Assembly: GCF_042679605.1 (NCBI RefSeq)
Contig: NZ_JBHTMU010000002.1
Coordinates: 121,280 to 185,279 of the forward strand
Reading direction: 5' to 3'
Length of the DNA stretch: 64,000 nt
DNA from: Litorisediminicola beolgyonensis
Lineage (GTDB): Bacteria > Pseudomonadota > Alphaproteobacteria > Rhodobacterales > Rhodobacteraceae
Under the pieces are notes generated by a model. The model saw nothing but the letters and a program-made list of their open reading frames with translations. It was not told where the DNA came from and did not search any database. A program made the translations under genes and the position numbers. This document shows positions 59,274 through 64,000 of this stretch, in pieces; the first letter of the stretch is position 1; the number at the start of each line of letters is the position of its first letter.

Positions 59274-60514
59274 CCCTGCTCGGCGATCTTCTCTCGACGG
59301 TTTTCGAACGCCGCCACAGGCTGGGCGCAGGACCACGCGCCGATGGCGAGCCGATCGAGCGGCTGACGCGCGAGCTTGTCTCGGCCAGGGACGAGACCTC
59401 GGGCCTGACCGCGGCGCGCAAGATCCTCGCCCGCTACGCGGCGCTCGACGACGAGGGGCGCATCGCGTTCTTCCGGCACCTCGCGGGCGATCTGAACCTC
59501 GACCCCGCTGCGGTGCGCGAGGCGCTGGGCGCGTATGAGGCCGAGCCCTCGGGCAAGAGCTACCGCGCCTTCACCGCCGCCGCCGAGCCGCCCCGGCAAG
59601 AGCTGATCCGGCGTCTGAACCAGCTTTTCGGCGCCACCGGCCACCTGGTCGCCATGCGCGCGGATCTGCTGAGGTTGATGGGCAAGGACCCGGCGCTCGC
59701 GGCGCTGGACCTGGACTTCAAGCACCTGTTCCGGAGCTGGTTCAACCGCGGGTTCCTGGTGCTACGGCCGATCAACTGGGAAAGCCCGGCGCAGGTCCTC
59801 GAGAAGATCATCGCCTATGAGGCCGTGCACGCCATCGCCAGCTGGGACGATCTGCGCCGCAGGCTCGCGCCGCCCGACCGCCGCTGCTTCGCCTTTTTCC
59901 ATCCCGCGATGCCGGACGAGCCGCTGATCTTCGTCGAAGTCGCGCTGACCCAGGGCGTGCCGAACTCGATCCAGCGCCTGCTCGATGACGGGCACGCGCC
60001 GCTCGATCCCGAACTGGCCGACACGGCGGTGTTCTACTCGATCTCCAACTGCCAGCCGGGTCTCGCGGGCATCTCCTTTGGCAATTCGCTGATCAAGCAG
60101 GTGGTCTCGGATCTTTCGGTGACGCTGCCGGGGCTCAAGACCTTCGTGACGCTTTCGCCGATCCCGGGCCTCTGCCGCTGGATGTCCGACGAAGGCATCA
60201 CGCCGCCGAACGAGCCACGCGCGCAGGCCGCGCTGGCGGCGCAATACCTGCTGCACGCTAAGCGCCCCGACGGCCTGCCCCGCGATCCGGTCGCCCGCTT
60301 CCACCTCGGCAACGGCGCGATGATCCATGCCGTCCATGCCGAGGCCGACCTGTCCGAGAACGGGCGCAGCCAAAGCCTTGGCACCATGGTGAACTACCTC
60401 TACGACACCGCGCGCGTGGCGACGAACCACGAGCGTTTCGCGGCCCAGAAAGAGGTGGTCGCCGCCCCCGATGTCACGCGCCTCGCGGCCAGCGCCGCAC
60501 CGGCGCCCGCCTGA
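59270..60514 (+). CDS. matA: Malonyl-CoA decarboxylase
   Basis: A 414-residue MCD-family enzyme that converts malonyl-CoA to acetyl-CoA and CO2. A helical N-terminal domain leads into the acetyltransferase-like C-terminal domain with FLVLRPINWESPAQVLEKIIAYEAVHAI, FFHPAMPDEPLIFVEVAL, FYSISNCQPGLAGISFGNSLIKQVV, LSPIPGLCRW and FHLGNGA. The ATG overlaps the transporter gene stop. It feeds imported malonate, once activated by the next gene, into central metabolism. Confidence 0.94.
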   Translation: MTLLGDLLSTVFERRHRLGAGPRADGEPIERLTRELVSARDETSGLTAARKILARYAALDDEGRIAFFRHLAGDLNLDPAAVREALGAYEAEPSGKSYRAFTAAAEPPRQELIRRLNQLFGATGHLVAMRADLLRLMGKDPALAALDLDFKHLFRSWFNRGFLVLRPINWESPAQVLEKIIAYEAVHAIASWDDLRRRLAPPDRRCFAFFHPAMPDEPLIFVEVALTQGVPNSIQRLLDDGHAPLDPELADTAVFYSISNCQPGLAGISFGNSLIKQVVSDLSVTLPGLKTFVTLSPIPGLCRWMSDEGITPPNEPRAQAALAAQYLLHAKRPDGLPRDPVARFHLGNGAMIHAVHAEADLSENGRSQSLGTMVNYLYDTARVATNHERFAAQKEVVAAPDVTRLAASAAPAPA

Positions 60515-60548
60515 TCCTGCATCCCAGCCCGCTTCCCAGGAGGACGCG

Positions 60549-62063
60549 ATGAGCAATCCGCTTTACGATACCCTGTTCGGCCGCCACGCCGGATCCGACC
60601 GAACCTTCCTGCGTTTCTCCGATGGCAGCACCCTGACCTATGGCGTGTTCCTGGAGACCGCCGCGCGGATCGCGCATGTGCTTGTGGCGCGTGGCCTCGA
60701 GCCCGGCGACCGGATGGCGGTGCAGGTCGAGAAGAGCCCCGAGATGCTGGCGCTCTATGCGGGCGCGGCTCAGGCCGGGGTGATCTTTCTGCCGCTCAAC
60801 ACCGGCTACACGGCAGGCGAGCTCGACTATTTCGTCGAGAACTCCGGCGCGAAGCTTTTGGTCTGCGACAGCGCGAAGCGCGGCACGCTCGCGCCGATGG
60901 CCGAGCGTCTGGGCGCGGGGATCGACACACACGATGCCGACGGGTCGGGCTCGCTGATGGACAGCGCCGCGTCTCAATCCACCACGTTCGAGACGGTTTC
61001 GCGCAGCGCCGACGATCTGGCCGCGTTTCTCTACACCTCCGGGACCACGGGGCGGTCCAAGGGCGCGATGCTCACCCAGACCAACCTTCTGTCCAACGCC
61101 GAAACGCTCGCCGCGCATTGGCGCTTCACCGATGAAGACGTGCTGATCCACGCGCTGCCGATCTTCCACACGCACGGGCTTTTCGTCGCCACCAACGTGA
61201 CGCTGGTGGCGGGCGGCGAGTTGGTCTTCCTGCCGAAGTTCGACCTCGACGCGATCCTCGAGGCGATGCCGCGCGCGACCGCGATGATGGGCGTCCCGAC
61301 CTTCTACACGCGGCTTCTCGACGACGAGCGGTTCACCAAGGACGTCGCCTCGAACATGCGGCTGTTCGTATCGGGCTCCGCGCCGCTTCTGGCCGAGACG
61401 CACAAGCGCTTCGAAGAGCGCACCGGTCACCGCATCCTCGAACGCTACGGCATGACCGAGACCAACATGAACACCTCGAACCCCTATGACGGCGAGCGTC
61501 GTGCGGGCACGGTCGGCTTCCCGCTGCCGGGGGTGGAGCTGAAGATCTGCGACCCGGAAACCGGCGATGAGGTGCCGCAGGGCGAGGTCGGCCAGATCGA
61601 GGTGCGCGGTCCCAACGTCTTCAAGGGCTACTGGCAGATGCCGGAGAAGACCGCCGCCGAGCTGCGCGAGGACGGGTTCTTCATCACCGGCGATCTCGGA
61701 CAGATCGACGAGGATGGGTATGTTTCGATCGTCGGACGGAACAAGGACCTGATCATTTCGGGCGGCTACAACATCTATCCCAAGGAAGTGGAGATGGTGC
61801 TCGACGATCAGGACGGCGTGTTGGAAAGCGCCGTGATCGGCGTGCCGCATCCCGATTTCGGCGAGACCGTCCTCGGGGTGATCGTGCCGGACCCCGGCGC
61901 CGAGCCGGATCTCGATGCGATGATGGCGGCCTGCTCCGAGGCGCTGGCGCGCTTCAAGCATCCCCGCAAGCTGGTGCTGCAAGAGGAACTGCCGCGCAAC
62001 ACCATGGGCAAGGTCCAGAAGGCGGCGCTCCGCGAGCGCTATGCCGAGACGTTTTCGGGTTGA
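60549..62063 (+). CDS. matB: Malonyl-CoA synthetase
   Basis: A 504-residue AMP-forming acyl-CoA synthetase. The ATP-binding motif is LYTSGTTGRSKGAMLTQTNL near residue 163. ERYGMTETNMNTSNPYDGERRAGTVGFPLPG, TGDLGQIDEDGYVSIVGRNKDLIISGGYNIYPKEVE and the C-terminal lysine region LPRNTMGKVQK follow. The RAGTVG stretch and the neighbouring decarboxylase favour malonate as substrate. The start follows CCAGGAGGACGCG. Confidence 0.93.
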   Translation: MSNPLYDTLFGRHAGSDRTFLRFSDGSTLTYGVFLETAARIAHVLVARGLEPGDRMAVQVEKSPEMLALYAGAAQAGVIFLPLNTGYTAGELDYFVENSGAKLLVCDSAKRGTLAPMAERLGAGIDTHDADGSGSLMDSAASQSTTFETVSRSADDLAAFLYTSGTTGRSKGAMLTQTNLLSNAETLAAHWRFTDEDVLIHALPIFHTHGLFVATNVTLVAGGELVFLPKFDLDAILEAMPRATAMMGVPTFYTRLLDDERFTKDVASNMRLFVSGSAPLLAETHKRFEERTGHRILERYGMTETNMNTSNPYDGERRAGTVGFPLPGVELKICDPETGDEVPQGEVGQIEVRGPNVFKGYWQMPEKTAAELREDGFFITGDLGQIDEDGYVSIVGRNKDLIISGGYNIYPKEVEMVLDDQDGVLESAVIGVPHPDFGETVLGVIVPDPGAEPDLDAMMAACSEALARFKHPRKLVLQEELPRNTMGKVQKAALRERYAETFSG

Positions 62064-62114
62064 GATAAGGCCGTCGCGGCGCGCGATCCGGCCGGAACAG
62101 GGTCGATCTTGCCG

Positions 62115-62648
62115 TCAGGCCGAGGCCAGAAGATCCGCCGGGAAAATGCGCTGGTCGTGCTCCGCCAGGTAGATCCGAAGCCACGGCGTGAAGCGCGCGG
62201 GCTCAGACGCGATCTCTGCGCGAAGATCGGGGAGCGTCACCCAGGCCGTCTCCATCACCTCGGCGGGATCGGGGTCGAGCCGCAGCCCTGCGGGCGCATC
62301 CGCGGTGAAGAGATCGACCACTTCGTGCTCGATCAGCCCGCCGCCGACATCGGCGCGATACTCGATCCGGTCGCGCCGTGTCAGCGCCAGGCCGGTGATG
62401 CCGAGCTCCTCGGACAGCCTGCGGGTCGCGCAGGCCTCGGGCGTCTCGTTCCAATGCGGATGGGTGCAGCAGGTATTCGCCCAGAGCCCGGGCGTGTGAT
62501 ACTTGCCCATCGCGCGGCGCTGGATCAGAAGCTCGGGCCCGCGCAGCACGAAGACCGAGATCGCCTTGTGGCGCAGGCCGCGCTCATGCGCGGCGAGCTT
62601 GTCCACCGGCGTCAGCGTGCCGTCGATCCAGGCCGGAATGAGCGTCAT
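62115..62648 (-). CDS. idi: Isopentenyl-diphosphate delta-isomerase, type I
   Basis: A 177-residue Nudix-fold isomerase interconverting IPP and DMAPP. The catalytic Cys is in GLWANTCCTHPHWNE near residue 67. The Nudix-like EACATRRLSEELGI and the catalytic Glu region YRADVGGGLIEHEVVDLF follow. Its start overlaps the bchP stop by 4 bases, so it is made with bacteriochlorophyll genes. It converges with matB across 51 bases. Confidence 0.96.
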   Translation of the reverse strand: MTLIPAWIDGTLTPVDKLAAHERGLRHKAISVFVLRGPELLIQRRAMGKYHTPGLWANTCCTHPHWNETPEACATRRLSEELGITGLALTRRDRIEYRADVGGGLIEHEVVDLFTADAPAGLRLDPDPAEVMETAWVTLPDLRAEIASEPARFTPWLRIYLAEHDQRIFPADLLASA

Positions 62649-63826
62649 ACATGGGTCTCCCGCACCAGGCCCGAGAGATGCGCCAGGTTCTTGAACCCGA
62701 TCTTCAGATGGGCGAGGGGGCGGGCCTTGACGAGCTTCTTGTTCATGTAGGCTTCGAAGGTCAAGCGCTGCACGTCGATGTCATGGCAGAGCGACACGAA
62801 GCGCTCGCGACGGCTGTCCGAGCGGTAATAGGCGTTCTGCATCGAGGCGAGAACCCGGAAGACCGAGCGGTGTTCGCGCATGAAGATCTTCCGCGCCAGC
62901 GCCAGGTCGCGCGGCCGCCCCGAGGCCAGGCAGGCGGCGGTCGCGGTCGCCGCGGCGCGGCCCGCCACCATCGCGTAATAGATACCCTCGCCCGAGCTGG
63001 GCGCGACGACGCCCGCCGCGTCCCCGACCAGAAGCACGTCCTGCCCGTTGTCCCACCGCTTGAGCGGCTTCATCGGGATCGGCGCGCCTTCCTTGCGCAG
63101 CGTTTCGCATTCTGAGAGCCCGCAGGCCTCGCGCAGCGCGGCGGTCGCGTCCTTGAGGTCGACATCGGGCCGCTCGGTGCCCATGCCGATCGAACAGGTG
63201 TCGCCATGCGGAAAGACCCAGCCATAGAAATCCGGCGAGATGCGGCCGTCATAGATCACGTCGCAGCGGACCGGATCGTAGAGCGCGAGGTCGCGCGGCG
63301 CGGCGACGATCTCGTGATAGGCGAAGACCAGCGGCACGTCCTCGGCGCCCGGCACTTCGGCCCGGCCAACCCGGCTCTTGGCGCCATCCGCGCCGACGAT
63401 CAGGCGGGTGGTCAGATGCTGCTCGCGGCCCTCGCGGTTGCGGAAGATCACCCTGGGCCAGCCGTTATTTCGGTCGATCCTGAGGAAGGTCCCGGTGAAA
63501 CGCGTGGCGCCCGCGTCTTCGGCGCGGGCGCGCAGGAACGGGTCGAAATCCTTGCGATCGACCATGCCGACAAAGCCGTCCTCGACGGGAATGTCGACCT
63601 GACGCCCCGTGGGAGACACCATCCGCGCGGTGGTGATGCGCGCCACGAGCTGGTCCTCGGGGATGTCGAAATCGGCGATCAGCCGCGGGGGAATGGCCCC
63701 GCCGCAGGGTTTGATCCGACCCTCGCGATCCAGAAGCGCGACCTTGTGGCCGTCCCTGGCCAGATCGGCGGCGGCGGTGGCGCCCGACGGGCCTCCGCCC
63801 ACGACTACGACATCGTACATCTTCAT
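62645..63826 (-). CDS. bchP: Geranylgeranyl reductase BchP
   Basis: A 393-residue flavoprotein that reduces the geranylgeranyl tail of bacteriochlorophyll to phytyl. The N-terminal dinucleotide motif is DVVVVGGGPSGATAAADLARDGHKVALLDREG. PCGGAIPPRLIADFDIP and DVLLVGDAAGVVAPSSGEGIYYAMVAGRAAA are typical of ChlP/BchP. The start overlaps the upstream PucC-family gene by 4 bases and the stop overlaps idi. The order PucC-like-bchP-idi is common in purple bacteria. Confidence 0.96.
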   Translation of the reverse strand: MKMYDVVVVGGGPSGATAAADLARDGHKVALLDREGRIKPCGGAIPPRLIADFDIPEDQLVARITTARMVSPTGRQVDIPVEDGFVGMVDRKDFDPFLRARAEDAGATRFTGTFLRIDRNNGWPRVIFRNREGREQHLTTRLIVGADGAKSRVGRAEVPGAEDVPLVFAYHEIVAAPRDLALYDPVRCDVIYDGRISPDFYGWVFPHGDTCSIGMGTERPDVDLKDATAALREACGLSECETLRKEGAPIPMKPLKRWDNGQDVLLVGDAAGVVAPSSGEGIYYAMVAGRAAATATAACLASGRPRDLALARKIFMREHRSVFRVLASMQNAYYRSDSRRERFVSLCHDIDVQRLTFEAYMNKKLVKARPLAHLKIGFKNLAHLSGLVRETHV

Positions 63827-64000
63827 TCCCCCGGTTGCAGAGCGGCGCTGGCGGGGCGCGGCCCGTCTATGATGCGGGCTGCCATCACCGCGGCGGCGGC
63901 GAAGAGCAGCGCTTCGGCGGCGAAGACCACCGCGAATGCGGGCGCGTCGGCGAGCGCCTGACGCGCGAGATCGACCGCGGCCGCGCCGGTCAGCCCGCCG
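63823..64000 (-). CDS. PucC/Bch2-family membrane protein, C-terminal end only
   Basis: The last 58 codons of a minus-strand gene that enters from the right window edge. It reads GLTGAAAVDLARQALADAP, then a hydrophobic helix (AFAVVFAAEALLFAAAAVMAARI) and a short polar tail ending LQPGE. This fits the last helix of PucC/LhaA/Bch2 proteins, which usually precede bchP. The stop overlaps the bchP ATG (ATGA). Only the end is visible, so the family call leans on context. Confidence 0.7.
   Translation of the reverse strand, partial: GGLTGAAAVDLARQALADAPAFAVVFAAEALLFAAAAVMAARIIDGPRPASAALQPGE

Noticed and set aside
33226..62648. FnrL sites (TTGAT-N4-ATCAA) near the photosynthesis operons
   Set aside because: Only partial matches were seen in the control regions, none with both half-sites intact.
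1..64000. tRNA, rRNA, insertion sequence or CRISPR array
   Set aside because: I found no transposase frame, cloverleaf with CCA end, repeat-spacer pattern or rRNA-like sequence; the gaps are too short for most of these.

Overview
The window is GC-rich, gene-dense DNA from a purple, bacteriochlorophyll-a-producing alphaproteobacterium, most likely the Rhodobacteraceae (Roseobacter group). The basis is a photosynthesis gene cluster with crtA and crtC/D/F (spheroidene-series carotenoids), bchCXYZ-pufQBALMC with a tetraheme PufC and no pufX, and the alphaproteobacterial blocks rho-mnmE-mnmG-rsmG-parA-parB and maf-aroE-coaE-dnaQ-secB.

Layout. (1) 1-2687, minus strand: Tad/Flp pilus genes (TadG-like protein cut by the window start, A24 prepilin peptidase, TPR lipoprotein). 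(2) 2963-16681: housekeeping genes: periplasmic msrA, a ribokinase-like kinase, maeB, an unrecognised protein, mutS, grpE-hrcA, rph-rdgB-hemW, parAB. (3) 16674-28446: rsmG-mnmG-mnmE-rho on minus and maf-aroE-coaE-dnaQ on plus diverge from a 533-base gap (21742-22274), which I propose as the chromosomal replication origin. Two perfect 16-bp parS palindromes lie at the 5' ends of rsmG and mnmG. secB, fxsA, a Tim44-like gene, mltA and an Smr gene follow. (4) 28419-52683: first part of the photosynthesis cluster: MFS transporter, bchO-bchD-bchI-crtA (minus), crtI-crtB-tspO (plus), crtC-crtD (minus), crtE-crtF-bchC-bchX-bchY-bchZ-pufQ-pufB-pufA-pufL-pufM-pufC (plus), dxs. (5) 52772-62063: a non-photosynthetic insert with a TAXI-type TRAP transporter and a malonate module (GntR regulator, DctP/Q/M TRAP transporter, malonyl-CoA decarboxylase, malonyl-CoA synthetase). 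(6) 62115-64000, minus: idi, bchP and the end of a PucC-family gene, so the photosynthesis cluster resumes and runs off the window.

How it works together. dxs and idi supply C5 isoprenoid units, crtE makes GGPP, and crtB-I-C-D-F-A turn it into spheroidene/spheroidenone. BchIDO, BchXYZ, BchC and BchP carry out Mg insertion and later bacteriochlorophyll steps. PufBA form LH1 and PufLMC the reaction centre with its cytochrome. Seven perfect TGT-N12-ACA sites in the three crt/bch control regions point to one PpsR/CrtJ-type repressor switching the set. RNA hairpins in the puf transcript (between pufQ and pufB, between pufA and pufL, and a five-hairpin run between pufC and dxs) suggest post-transcriptional setting of subunit ratios.

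I saw no rRNA, tRNA, insertion sequence or CRISPR array. Most intergenic gaps are under 130 bases. The longer ones are 1536-1664 (a possible terminator), 2688-2962 (nothing I can name), 47453-47610 (two hairpins), 50573-50769 (hairpin run) and 21742-22274 (candidate origin).
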